Below, one piece after another: positions 24,105 through 33,332 of a stretch of 64,000 nucleotides of DNA. Both the position numbers and the translations under genes were made by a program. The stretch's first letter is position 1. Each line of letters opens with the position of its first letter. The notes under the pieces are model-generated. The model worked only from the letters and a program-made list of their open reading frames with translations, had not been told where the DNA came from and did no database searches. The stretch is from Parapedobacter sp964613725 (GTDB lineage: Bacteria; Bacteroidota; Bacteroidia; Sphingobacteriales; Sphingobacteriaceae): assembly GCA_964613725.1 (NCBI GenBank), contig CAZTJY010000001.1, positions 1 through 64,000 on the forward strand. The letters run 5' to 3'.

Positions 24105-26549
24105 ATGGTCCCTGCGAAATCTAGTTATTGTTGTTTTTCCTTCGCGTTATTCCTCCTCAGCAGTACCTTGGCCTACGCACAAACCGGTGTCCTCTCGGGT
24201 TCGGTAGCTACCTCTTCGGGGCAACCCGTGGCGGGCGCTTCGATTACGCTCAGCCCGAGCAACCGGGGAACCATGACCGACGAACATGGCCACTATACCC
24301 TATCGGGGGTACCCTATGGCGAGTATACATTGGCGGTCACTTCGCTAGAAATCCAGCCGGTGGAAACGCGGGTAGCCATCAATCGACCCCACCAGCGTCA
24401 GGACATTACTGCGAATAACGGAGGAGTTACCCGACTGGGTGAGGCTAACGTGTCGCGAAACAGCGAAAAATGGGAAATCGAGACCCAAGGCTTTGCCGTA
24501 GCCGTTGTAGAAACCAAAGAAGCTTCCGTACGGAATCTGACTACCAACGAATTACTGGACCGTACCGTGGGCGTACGTGTGCGCCAAAGCGGCGGACTAG
24601 GATCAGAGATTGAATATAACCTCAACGGGATGACAGGGAGGTCCGTCGGCATTTTCATTGATGGCATCGAAATATCTACATATGGGTCGTCGTTTAACCT
24701 GAACAACATCCCGCCGGCGATGATTGAACGAATCGAGGTGTACAAAGGTGTACTGCCAGCGCACTTATCAGGCGATCTCCTCGGTGGCGCTATCAATATC
24801 GTATTAAAAAAGGGAAACTCCGCCAACAGTTTGACCGCCGCGATATCTTATGGGTCATTCAATACCCTACAGGCCGATTTGAGCGGCCAATACCGCAATC
24901 CGAAGAACGGATTCACAACAAAGGTTTCGGGATTTTACACCGCTACCGACAACGATTACGAACAATGGGGTAAATTTTCGAAATACATCGAACCAAATGG
25001 TGTAGTGGTCCGCAACTTTCGGACGAAACGCTTTTTCGACGGGTACCGCACATTAGGTGGACGAGCGGAGTTCGGATATACGGATGTTAATTGGGCGGAC
25101 GTTTTCCTGATCGGTTACAACGTCTCCGATTCCTATAATGAAATCCAGCATGGGCAAACCATGGGCACCCCTTACATGGGTCGGACGGCCGAAGCCGAAG
25201 CCCACGTACTGAGCTTAAATTATAGCAAACGTGACCTGTTTACCAAGGGGCTCAGCTTGAATGTCAACGGTGTCTACAGCCGGCGAAATACGTATGTCCA
25301 AGATACCATCCCGTGGGCGTACAACTGGGACGGCACCATCCGGATGGACCTGAATGGCAACCCCCTGCGCCGACCGGATGGGGCGCAGCAAGGCGAACCG
25401 ACGATGGCCGACATCGACCGGCAGATCGCCAACATTAGGTCAACCGTGAACTATGTTGTTTTTCCCGGCCATCGACTATCGCTCAACCATGTCTACTACA
25501 CAGTTGACCGACAGGACAGCGATCTGCTCCATCCGGTAGGACCCGATGCATTGAGAAGCTCGAACGACTTATCTAAAAATGTGTTCTCGTTCAATTATGA
25601 GGTGCAGATGTTTGGCGACCGACTACGCACCAACCTATTTGTTAAACGTTATCAGCAATCGCTCATGAGCCTCACCTACCGGGGGACGGTCGCTGACGGC
25701 GGGGCCGTAATCAACGAAGACGTCGTACGAGATACCCGGCACCATATGGGATATGGTGCGGCTGTATCCTACGCACTCACCCCCATAGCCATGCTCATCA
25801 CGTCGGCCGAACGGGCAGTACGCATGCCGGGTGGTAATGAGATTTTCGGTAATCCCGACCAAAACCTGCTACCCAGTCCAGCATTGCAGCCCGAAATTAG
25901 TGATAATTATAATCTCGGCTTCCGGTTAGGTACGTTTGGGTTCAACGAGCATCGATTGGTTACCTCTGCCAATATTTTCTGGCGTAACGTTAAAGACCGG
26001 ATCATGCCACAAACAAACGAACTCATTAGCCAGCAAGAGATCGAACAGACGCAGTACATAAATCTCGGATTATCCCAATCACTAGGTTTTGAAGGTGAGA
26101 TTTCCTATCGTTACCAAGATGACCTCACCGCCATGGTCAATTTCTCCAAGTTCAATTCGCTATTCAAACAGGAATTTGATCCCGAAACTGGCCAACGGAT
26201 GACTTATTACAACACACAAATTCCGAACGAGCCCTTCTTTACGGTAAACGCCAATATACACTATCGGTTCCACCATGTCATCCAGAAAGCGTCGGAGTTG
26301 AACCTGTTTTACACCCTTGGATACGTACATCCGTTCCGAACGGTATGGCCAGAGTCCGATTGGTTCGTTACACCCGCCCAGTATCTGCATAATGTAGGCG
26401 CAAGCTACCGGTTCCCGAGCCGTAAACTCATCGTGAGTGTGGACCTGAAGAACATCTTGAATAATGAAATATACGACAATTTCGGCGTACAAAAACCCGG
26501 CAGGGCCGCCTATTTGAAACTTACATATACAATCAATAATTTTCAATAA
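24105..26549 (+). CDS. TonB-dependent receptor, probably siderophore/iron
   Basis: An 814-residue outer-membrane receptor. A signal peptide (about 1-27, LAYAQ) is followed by a carboxypeptidase-regulatory-like domain (about 30-105), a plug (about 140-245) with FIDGIEISTYG and IERIEVYKGVLPAHLSGDLLGGAINIV, and a 22-strand barrel ending in an aromatic strand. It is followed by DUF4374 and PepSY genes and preceded by an AraC gene, a common iron-acquisition set. The ligand cannot be told from sequence. Regulated probably from the palindromic promoter at 24062. Confidence 0.9.
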   Translation: MVPAKSSYCCFSFALFLLSSTLAYAQTGVLSGSVATSSGQPVAGASITLSPSNRGTMTDEHGHYTLSGVPYGEYTLAVTSLEIQPVETRVAINRPHQRQDITANNGGVTRLGEANVSRNSEKWEIETQGFAVAVVETKEASVRNLTTNELLDRTVGVRVRQSGGLGSEIEYNLNGMTGRSVGIFIDGIEISTYGSSFNLNNIPPAMIERIEVYKGVLPAHLSGDLLGGAINIVLKKGNSANSLTAAISYGSFNTLQADLSGQYRNPKNGFTTKVSGFYTATDNDYEQWGKFSKYIEPNGVVVRNFRTKRFFDGYRTLGGRAEFGYTDVNWADVFLIGYNVSDSYNEIQHGQTMGTPYMGRTAEAEAHVLSLNYSKRDLFTKGLSLNVNGVYSRRNTYVQDTIPWAYNWDGTIRMDLNGNPLRRPDGAQQGEPTMADIDRQIANIRSTVNYVVFPGHRLSLNHVYYTVDRQDSDLLHPVGPDALRSSNDLSKNVFSFNYEVQMFGDRLRTNLFVKRYQQSLMSLTYRGTVADGGAVINEDVVRDTRHHMGYGAAVSYALTPIAMLITSAERAVRMPGGNEIFGNPDQNLLPSPALQPEISDNYNLGFRLGTFGFNEHRLVTSANIFWRNVKDRIMPQTNELISQQEIEQTQYINLGLSQSLGFEGEISYRYQDDLTAMVNFSKFNSLFKQEFDPETGQRMTYYNTQIPNEPFFTVNANIHYRFHHVIQKASELNLFYTLGYVHPFRTVWPESDWFVTPAQYLHNVGASYRFPSRKLIVSVDLKNILNNEIYDNFGVQKPGRAAYLKLTYTINNFQ

Positions 26550-26563
26550 GTAACACCAGTAAG

Positions 26564-27934
26564 ATGAATAAAGAACAGATAAAACATGTGCTTTTCGGTG
26601 CCGCAATCGTAGCCGTTGCTATTGGCGGCTGCGCGAAAGATAGTGGCCCAGATACAGATCGACCAGACGAATCGGATCGGTGGATTACGATTTCCGGTGC
26701 AATGATGGACGATGAGGCCGGTGACGGCAACGGCGGCACGATGGTATACAGCGTAACGCCCGAACAAGCGAAAAACCCGAATGTATCCATTAATGTTTTC
26801 GATAATGGAATGCATGTAAAATCCCAGCGAACAGCCCGGCTGCAGGCCTCTGCCGACGGGAAGTTCCTGTACAACATCCAATATGTGGGCGATGATGGTG
26901 GGATATTCAATAAATATGCTGTACGCGGTGGAAAAGATTTTCGGCCTGATGGTCCGGAAGTCGCTACCGCGGATTATGTAAGCACCTCGCCCCGCTGGTT
27001 GAAGGCCATCGAAGGTGTAGGCGTGGCTGTGCGCGGAACCGCCAACGACGCCGTTTATATCGGAGAGCTTCCAAACATCGTATACCAGTATACCTCCACG
27101 AAGATCGATGTGATTACGCTGGATCTCAACGATCCTAAAATCACCGCAAACACCTCGTTCGAATTAAGGCTTTCTGAGGCGGAAGAAGCTGCTGGACACC
27201 ATATCTGGCGCATCGATATGCCTGTGGTAAACCAAGCCAAGGATAAGGTATATATCGGCGCAGGTGTACGCAAACTGGACCCCATGTCGTATACCCTTGG
27301 CGACGATGGTGTGCCCGAGTTTGACCGCGACAATGATGCCCCGGCCGCTTGGGCCAAAACCATCGTATTGGACTACCCTTCATTAAAAAACCCCAAGGTG
27401 ATTACGTCCAGCCAGACGCGCGGTAGCACCAATGGTTATCGGAGCACCATGCAATATGTAGGCGACGACGGCCACGTTTACCAAGCCACCACGGGCGAAG
27501 GCATAAGCGGCGGCGGTTCCAAAATATTACGGATCAGTAAAAATACGGACGATTACGATCCAGACTACGTATTTAGCCTTGATCAGGCCCTGGGCGTAAC
27601 GGGTTCCCATATCGAAGCGTGGAAATATGCCGGTAATGGTATCGGGTTTGTCGTTTATAGCCTAGTGGATGAGGAAAGTGCCCGTACCAGTGGGCATATC
27701 GCACGGATTGATTTGAACAACGGAACCGGCACAAAATATTCGATTCCGAACGAAACGGCATTGAATTTCCGTCAAATCCAAAGCATAGGTATTGACGGTA
27801 ACGATGTATATATCGCCGTAGCCCCAATTGGACAAGACGGCAACATTTACATTTTCAACACCGATACCGGCGATATGAACGTGGGTGCCAAATTGATCAA
27901 CAAGACGGGCAACCAATACATCGGGGTTTACTAA
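26564..27934 (+). CDS. DUF4374 lipoprotein
   Basis: 456 residues with a lipobox (IGGC, Cys23). The rest looks like a beta-propeller, with repeated strands such as DGKFLYNIQYVGDDGGIFNKY and IGIDGNDVYIAVAP. DUF4374 proteins occur almost only next to TonB receptors and PepSY proteins in Bacteroidota and are probably surface or periplasmic partners of iron uptake. It starts 14 nt after the receptor gene. A strong hairpin follows its stop. Confidence 0.85.
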   Translation: MNKEQIKHVLFGAAIVAVAIGGCAKDSGPDTDRPDESDRWITISGAMMDDEAGDGNGGTMVYSVTPEQAKNPNVSINVFDNGMHVKSQRTARLQASADGKFLYNIQYVGDDGGIFNKYAVRGGKDFRPDGPEVATADYVSTSPRWLKAIEGVGVAVRGTANDAVYIGELPNIVYQYTSTKIDVITLDLNDPKITANTSFELRLSEAEEAAGHHIWRIDMPVVNQAKDKVYIGAGVRKLDPMSYTLGDDGVPEFDRDNDAPAAWAKTIVLDYPSLKNPKVITSSQTRGSTNGYRSTMQYVGDDGHVYQATTGEGISGGGSKILRISKNTDDYDPDYVFSLDQALGVTGSHIEAWKYAGNGIGFVVYSLVDEESARTSGHIARIDLNNGTGTKYSIPNETALNFRQIQSIGIDGNDVYIAVAPIGQDGNIYIFNTDTGDMNVGAKLINKTGNQYIGVY

Positions 27935-27952
27935 GCAAATAAAAAGGGCCGT

Positions 27953-27982
27953 GTCCCGGGTCGAGTGTAATCGATCCGGGAC
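27953..27982 (+). terminator. hairpin between DUF4374 and PepSY genes
   Basis: A 12-bp stem (GTCCCGGGTCGA with TCGATCCGGGAC, one G-T pair) and a GTGTAA loop, followed after ATCGC by TTTT. It is stable but has a short T run, so it may act as a partial terminator that lowers PepSY expression relative to the receptor. Confidence 0.55.
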
Positions 27983-28012
27983 ATCGCTTTTCGGGCTCCA
28001 AACTAAACGACC

Positions 28013-29254
28013 ATGGCAAAGAAAGTACGCAAAAAAACAACCTGGCAAAAGACCCGGAAGCTGTTCAACGACATCCATCTATGGGTAGGTCTCATCAGTG
28101 GCATCGTCGTCGTCGTCATCTGCTTCAGCGGCACCATCTACACTTACAATACCGAACTGCGTGAATGGGCAGCACCCCATCTCCATCAGGTAGCGGTACC
28201 CACAGATACCGACCGGATCCCCGCCGAGTCGCTGATCCCGAAAATTACCGAGCTGTCCGGCGGTGCGGTCACGGCAGTAGGCATACCGGCAGACCCGGCG
28301 CGTACCTATACATTCACCACACGCGTGGAGGGTGATAACAGCCGTCGCGGCACCATCTATTACGTCAATCCGTATACTGGGGCGGTGACGGGCAGTTCAA
28401 AGGAAGTGACCAAAACAGACGAATTTATGCAAATGTTATTCAGTTTGCACCGATGGTTGCTGCTCGACCGGATAGAAGAACCCCTCATTGGTGATTTACC
28501 CAACCGGACGCTGGGCAGTTATATATCGGGTGCCGCTACGATATTATTTACATTGGGCGTCTTAACGGGTATGGTCATTTGGTTCCCGCAAAAGCTGAGA
28601 AACTGGCGCCAAGGGCTTGCCATCAAGTGGAGCGCCAACTGGAAGCGCATTAACCACGACCTTCATAATTCCTTGGCCTTCTATTCGCTTATTTTCTTAT
28701 TCGTTATGGGCATCACCGGGCCGCAATGGTCCTTCCCTTGGTATCGAACGGGCCTCCAAAAGGCATTGGGCACGTACCAAGAACAACCGACACAACGTGG
28801 CGGAGATGGGCAACGCGGACGCTCCGCAAGCACCGCCGTCAAAACGGATGCCAGGGCACGGGCTGAACAGGCCGCTCCCACTCCGCTTCTCCCCTTCTCG
28901 GCTTACCTCGCAGCTACGGATGTGGCGCTACCTTACCTGGGCGATTACCAGTTGTCCCTGCCACAGAACGGAGGTACAGCCTTATCCATCCGGAAAAACC
29001 GAACAGGCTTTTTTGCACCGGCGGCCAGTGACCAGGTGACCGTGGATGCTACAACAGCTAAAGTGACGGAGGTAGCTATATTCCGAGATAAACCATTCAA
29101 TGAGCGCGTGTCAAGTTCCATCAAAGCACTGCATGTGGGCAATGTATATGGCCCGTTTACCAAACTGCTCTATTTTTTTGCATGTTTGATAGCCACCACC
29201 TTACCCATCACCGGAACGATGATCTGGCTTAATAAAATGAAGAAACGGCGTTAA
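28013..29254 (+). CDS. PepSY-associated TM helix protein (iron reductase-like)
   Basis: 413 residues. A first membrane helix (about 24-48) follows a Lys-rich tail; a periplasmic PepSY region lies about 50-140; further helices lie near 168-190, 220-240 and the C-terminus (about 378-402). Histidines FNDIHLWVGL, SLHRWLLL, NHDLHNSLAF and IKALHVGNVYG are spaced like heme-binding positions of the PiuB/PepSY_TM family. These inner-membrane proteins are thought to reduce siderophore iron in the periplasm. The TonB and DUF4374 genes upstream support this. Confidence 0.85.
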   Translation: MAKKVRKKTTWQKTRKLFNDIHLWVGLISGIVVVVICFSGTIYTYNTELREWAAPHLHQVAVPTDTDRIPAESLIPKITELSGGAVTAVGIPADPARTYTFTTRVEGDNSRRGTIYYVNPYTGAVTGSSKEVTKTDEFMQMLFSLHRWLLLDRIEEPLIGDLPNRTLGSYISGAATILFTLGVLTGMVIWFPQKLRNWRQGLAIKWSANWKRINHDLHNSLAFYSLIFLFVMGITGPQWSFPWYRTGLQKALGTYQEQPTQRGGDGQRGRSASTAVKTDARARAEQAAPTPLLPFSAYLAATDVALPYLGDYQLSLPQNGGTALSIRKNRTGFFAPAASDQVTVDATTAKVTEVAIFRDKPFNERVSSSIKALHVGNVYGPFTKLLYFFACLIATTLPITGTMIWLNKMKKRR

Positions 29255-29312
29255 TGTTGATGGAGTTCTTCGGCAGATTCCTTGCTTGTGACCTGACCTA
29301 CGCCGTCGGATC

Positions 29313-29795
29313 TCAAGCCCGTTCAATCAGGCACACTGCGTAAGCTACAACGCCCTCTTCCCGTCCGATGAATCCCATGGTTTCATTGGTTGTAGCCTTA
29401 ATGGAAATATCTTCGTCAGTAATACCGGCTGAGGCTGCAATGTGCTTTTTCATCGCTGGGATGTAAGGTTTTATTTTGGGCGCTTCCAAGCATAGCATGG
29501 CATCGATGTTCCCAAGCACCCAGCCTTTGGCTGATAATAATTTCACACATTCCTCTAAAAGCAGGAGGCTACTTACACCACGCCACCGCTCATCGGTATT
29601 AGGAAAATGGTAACCAATGTCTTCCAGGTTGGCCGCACCAAGTAGGGCATCACATATCGCGTGGACGAGGACATCGGCATCCGAATGGCCAAATGCGCCG
29701 GCATGGTGCTCTAACTGTACCCCTCCTAGAATGAACGGATGGCCATCTTTCAACTGGTGCACGTCAAAACCGAAACCTACTTTTATTTTAGTCAT
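29313..29795 (-). CDS. ispF: 2-C-methyl-D-erythritol 2,4-cyclodiphosphate synthase
   Basis: 160 residues, the normal length. The zinc-binding motif DVHQL (Asp11, His13) is near the start, and HSDADVLVHAICDALLGAA with DIGYHFPNTD follows (about 38-70), then the C-terminal ATTNETMGFIGREEG motif. It makes cyclic MEcPP from CDP-ME-2-phosphate in the MEP isoprenoid pathway, as a trimer in the cytoplasm. No other MEP gene is in the window. Confidence 0.96.
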   Translation of the reverse strand: MTKIKVGFGFDVHQLKDGHPFILGGVQLEHHAGAFGHSDADVLVHAICDALLGAANLEDIGYHFPNTDERWRGVSSLLLLEECVKLLSAKGWVLGNIDAMLCLEAPKIKPYIPAMKKHIAASAGITDEDISIKATTNETMGFIGREEGVVAYAVCLIERA

Positions 29796-30098
29796 AAGTC
29801 GTTAGTCCGGTAACTACAATTATCAACTGTTAATTCAACTTGAATTACCAACCGTCAAACATAGGGAAATACCTAGACAATCTCAAATGGTACGAGTTTT
29901 GCACGATTTAGAGCGTTACATATACTCGAAAAAAGATTTTAGTTGCGGGTAAACTCCAATAATTTACTTAATTTTGGTTCCTTAGAAAAGAAATGTGGCT
30001 TTCCGATGTACCAAGTGAAGTCTACCTTATCAGTGCCTTTAAAAAAGGACAGTGAAGATGCTGGTTGCATTGGGCCAATAAGAACAAATAGCTCCCGA
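29796..30098. other. intergenic region with gldJ promoter
   Basis: About 300 nt between the divergent ispF and gldJ genes. A TAATTTTG box (29969-29976) on the plus strand fits the -7 consensus; a TTG at 29943-29945 is 23 nt upstream, longer than the usual spacing. The leader from there to the gldJ ATG is about 115 nt and stays open in the gldJ frame, so a longer start cannot be fully excluded. Nothing else was seen. Confidence 0.4.
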
Positions 30099-31664
30099 AT
30101 GAAAACAACGAATACATATTTTGCCTCCTTCTTATTAATAATTTTTTCTGGCACCTTATTCGTCTCCTGCAAAAACCGAAGCGGAGTTTCCCCAAAGACG
30201 GGCGTCGCCTATAACGACCCCTATAATGGTGGTTTGCAAATCAACCGAAAGGTCAAGGAAGGGCCCGGGCCGGGATTAGTTGTTATTGAAGGCGGCACGT
30301 TTGTGATGGGTGGTAGCCTCAATGAGGATATTACCTATGCGCATGACAATCTGCGGCGCCGGGTGACGGTGGCCTCATTTTATATGGATGAGACGGAAGT
30401 TTCGAATGCAGACTGGCTGGAATACTTGCACTGGCTTCAACAGAATTTCCCGGACGACAACGAACTTTATTACAATGCAATCCCGGATACCCTTGTGTGG
30501 CGCCATCCACTTTCCTACAACGAGCCCTACGTCGACCTCTATCTGCGCCACCCGGCTTACCAAGACTACCCCGTCGTGGGAGTGACGTGGGAGCAGGCCA
30601 ACGACTATTGTATTTGGCGGACCGATCGGGTGAATGAGCATATTCTTCGCCAGCGGGGGGCCTTGGTCGACTACAAGACCTTGGCTGAATCGCAGGCGAA
30701 GCCTACCGACCCATTCAATACCGACATATACCTCAACGGCCAATATCAGGGCGAAGGCATAGATGGTGAACGCATGCCGAAAGACAATACACCGGGGACG
30801 GAATCGGATGCGCGCCGGCCTGTCCGGATGGAGGACGGCATCCTCAAGCAACCATACCGACTCCCCACAGAAGCCGAATGGGAATACGCAGCCCTCGGTC
30901 TGGTGGGCAACACCGAATACGGCAATATCGAAAGCAGCAAAATATATCCATGGGACGGGTTGGGCGTCCGGTCGGCGAAACGCCGTACCCAAGGACTGAT
31001 GATGGCCAACTTTAAACCAACCGGAGGCGACAATATGGGCGTGGCGGGATACCTCAACGACGGTGGCGACATTACGGTATCCGTTACCAGCTACCTCCCC
31101 AACGACTACGGCCTTTACAACACGGCAGGTAACGTAAACGAGTGGGTACGCGACGTATACCGACAACTGTCGTTTGAAGACTTCCAAGACTTCAACCCGT
31201 TCCGGGGCAACGTATATATGGATAAGCAATACGAAGACGCCGAAAAGGGAATCATTGCAAAAGACAAATATGGCCGCCCCATCCGGGTACCGGCCAAGGC
31301 ACCGAGGAAACAAACTTGGGAAGAACTGCAGGCCGCTTCGGCCGCATCCGATTCCGCGCAGGCATCGTTTGATTACGACGTACGCGGGTATGACGATGAA
31401 ACCAACGACGAGCTCTATGGAGTTACCACGCTGGTCAATGATAAGTCACGCGTGTACAAAGGTGGTTCATGGAACGATCGTGCCTATTGGCTCAACCCGG
31501 CAACACGCCGCTACATGCAACAGGACGAATCGAATGCGATGACCGGCTTCCGATGCGCGATGACACTCGTTGGATCGCCAGAGATCAACACGCAATCGAA
31601 GCCCACCTTCCCTGCCAATCGTAAGAGGACGCAGGGTGATCGGAAAATTCTTGGAATTTTCTAG
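30099..31664 (+). CDS. gldJ: gliding motility/T9SS lipoprotein GldJ
   Basis: 521 residues from ATG 30099, with a lipobox (FVSC, Cys24). The rest is a formylglycine-generating-enzyme/SUMF1-like fold: VVIEGGTFVMGG near 67, MDETEVSNADWLEYL, then LPTEAEWEYAALG, TAGNVNEWVRDVYR, KGGSWNDRAYWLNPATR and MTGFRCAM. The long inserts and the lipid anchor are typical of GldJ, which sits in the outer membrane and stabilises other T9SS/gliding proteins such as GldK and SprA. The frame opens at 29943, but the lipoprotein signal marks the start. It stands alone in the window. Confidence 0.88.
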   Translation: MKTTNTYFASFLLIIFSGTLFVSCKNRSGVSPKTGVAYNDPYNGGLQINRKVKEGPGPGLVVIEGGTFVMGGSLNEDITYAHDNLRRRVTVASFYMDETEVSNADWLEYLHWLQQNFPDDNELYYNAIPDTLVWRHPLSYNEPYVDLYLRHPAYQDYPVVGVTWEQANDYCIWRTDRVNEHILRQRGALVDYKTLAESQAKPTDPFNTDIYLNGQYQGEGIDGERMPKDNTPGTESDARRPVRMEDGILKQPYRLPTEAEWEYAALGLVGNTEYGNIESSKIYPWDGLGVRSAKRRTQGLMMANFKPTGGDNMGVAGYLNDGGDITVSVTSYLPNDYGLYNTAGNVNEWVRDVYRQLSFEDFQDFNPFRGNVYMDKQYEDAEKGIIAKDKYGRPIRVPAKAPRKQTWEELQAASAASDSAQASFDYDVRGYDDETNDELYGVTTLVNDKSRVYKGGSWNDRAYWLNPATRRYMQQDESNAMTGFRCAMTLVGSPEINTQSKPTFPANRKRTQGDRKILGIF

Positions 31665-31766
31665 TAATTAAGCTCGACTGTCCGGGGCACGTTGACCGTG
31701 TTTTTCAAACCGTGATGAGTCGACGATGGCAGATACCGCACCGAAACGATTGTTATCCAAAACACT

Positions 31767-31806
31767 AAAAAAAGCACCCGTGAAAACGAAGATGGGTGCT
31801 TTTTTA
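31767..31806. terminator. bidirectional intrinsic terminator
   Basis: A stem of GCACCC with GGGTGC flanked by a run of A on the left and T on the right (AAAAAA...TTTTTT), loop about 14 nt. It lies between the ends of gldJ and the DUF4270 gene and can end transcription from both sides. Confidence 0.85.
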
Positions 31807-31847
31807 TTTTCCGATATTGCACGCGTCAGAACGGCACACGCTAGCCG

Positions 31848-33317
31848 CTAATTTGCCGGCCGTTGCGTATAATAGATATTGAGCTTCATTTTCAACTCCG
31901 TACCATCAACGTTGTTGATGATTGCTCGCCCCGCCGCATTGAGTACCGGTTGATAGGGAATTGAGTTATCCGATGCGGAAGCGGGTGCAATGAAGAATTC
32001 ACTGCTGTTTATCTTTCCTTGGAGTATATCTTGGATATAGGACGTCAAATGGAAAAGGTAACGATCCTTATTTTCGTCCATAAAGCCCCCAAAAGCACGC
32101 CAGTTACCATACCGATACCAAAGGCTACGGCTGTCGCCAGCATAACTACTGCTGCTTGTCCGCGAATCACCGTCGGGCACCGGCAGGCGTTGCCCTGCGA
32201 TATCTTCCCGGTATAAAGTAAGCCTCGGTGCATGGATCTGCAACTCGTCATCTGGGTTATCGCTGACTGTATAAAGTACCAACTCGGCTTTGTTAATTGC
32301 AATATTACGGTCCTTTAAAGCATCAATGTACGGTATGCGCACAAGGGTTCGAAGGCCAGCCGGTGCCTGCATGTACAACACGTCGTAATGCCCGTCGGGA
32401 TTATCCAACTGGGCCTGTACATCGGAAGTATACGTCCGCTTGATACTAGATGTCAGCCTCCGGAAAGACCCGCTGTTGTTCTGTACCGTTGTTGGCAAGA
32501 ATGTCCGCACGGTATCGATGCCCGCATCGTCCCCTTCCTTTCCGTTCGATTGGCGGTAGGTGAGCTCAATACCGGTCATGTTGGCAACGCCCTGAAAAGT
32601 CACCAATCCACCAACGCCCGTCATCTCGCTTTCCGCTACACGCAGATAGAGCCCTTTGACGTGGTTGTTAAACCCTGCTTCGGTCGATAGCGACGCCGAA
32701 TCAACTTCCTCACTGAGCAGCTCCTTGAAAAATGCAGACGACAATGCGATGCGCAACTGTGGAATATCCTTTACCAAAGAATCCTTATCATCGATATGTT
32801 TAATGATACTAACGCTGTCTGTCTGTTTGTACGCGAAGCGCCCGATCACTTTCGTCCCGATAACTTCATCTTTTACTGCCCATTGCTTGGTAGCATATTC
32901 GCCATCGGTATAAGCCTCGTCCAACTGCAGCACATGTAGTGTAAAGTTGGGGCGCAGCGTATCACCGTAATATTCGGTGCCGTAAGGCAATACGAGGATG
33001 ACAGAGTCAATTTCAGCATCGTGCCGTATGCGCGGCACCGTCGCTGGCCGACCGACGGCCAATGCCAAATCGGCCACGGTCTTCCCGATAACCGGATCAT
33101 CGAGCCAACCAAACGTGGTTTGGGCAAAGGAAGAAGACCGCGCACTATCGTCCAGCACCGTCACTGCCTGCAGGGAAAGCGTATCAGTCAATACGCCTAC
33201 CAGTTCATCCCCCGGATCGACATCCAACCCAATACCTGAAGGATTGGTGCAACCTCCTAAAACAAAAAGACTTATCAACAAGGTTAATAAGTCTTTGGTA
33301 TGATAACTCATTCGCAA
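31848..33317 (-). CDS. DUF4270 lipoprotein
   Basis: 489 residues with a lipobox (LGGC, Cys23) and the DUF4270 opening, SGIGLDVDPGDELVGVLTDTLSLQAVTVLDDS, followed by alternating beta strands with repeated YI-type segments. The function of DUF4270 is unknown; it is limited mostly to Bacteroidota and sits in the envelope. It is 15 nt downstream of the glycogen-synthase-like gene, so they are co-transcribed and end at the shared terminator at 31767. Confidence 0.88.
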   Translation of the reverse strand: MRMSYHTKDLLTLLISLFVLGGCTNPSGIGLDVDPGDELVGVLTDTLSLQAVTVLDDSARSSSFAQTTFGWLDDPVIGKTVADLALAVGRPATVPRIRHDAEIDSVILVLPYGTEYYGDTLRPNFTLHVLQLDEAYTDGEYATKQWAVKDEVIGTKVIGRFAYKQTDSVSIIKHIDDKDSLVKDIPQLRIALSSAFFKELLSEEVDSASLSTEAGFNNHVKGLYLRVAESEMTGVGGLVTFQGVANMTGIELTYRQSNGKEGDDAGIDTVRTFLPTTVQNNSGSFRRLTSSIKRTYTSDVQAQLDNPDGHYDVLYMQAPAGLRTLVRIPYIDALKDRNIAINKAELVLYTVSDNPDDELQIHAPRLTLYREDIAGQRLPVPDGDSRTSSSSYAGDSRSLWYRYGNWRAFGGFMDENKDRYLFHLTSYIQDILQGKINSSEFFIAPASASDNSIPYQPVLNAAGRAIINNVDGTELKMKLNIYYTQRPAN

Positions 33318-33332
33318 AGAATTAAATTCAAA

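Noticed and set aside
30375..31313. A 312-codon minus-strand frame opposite gldJ
   Set aside because: Shadow of gldJ; the plus-strand product has all family motifs and a lipobox.
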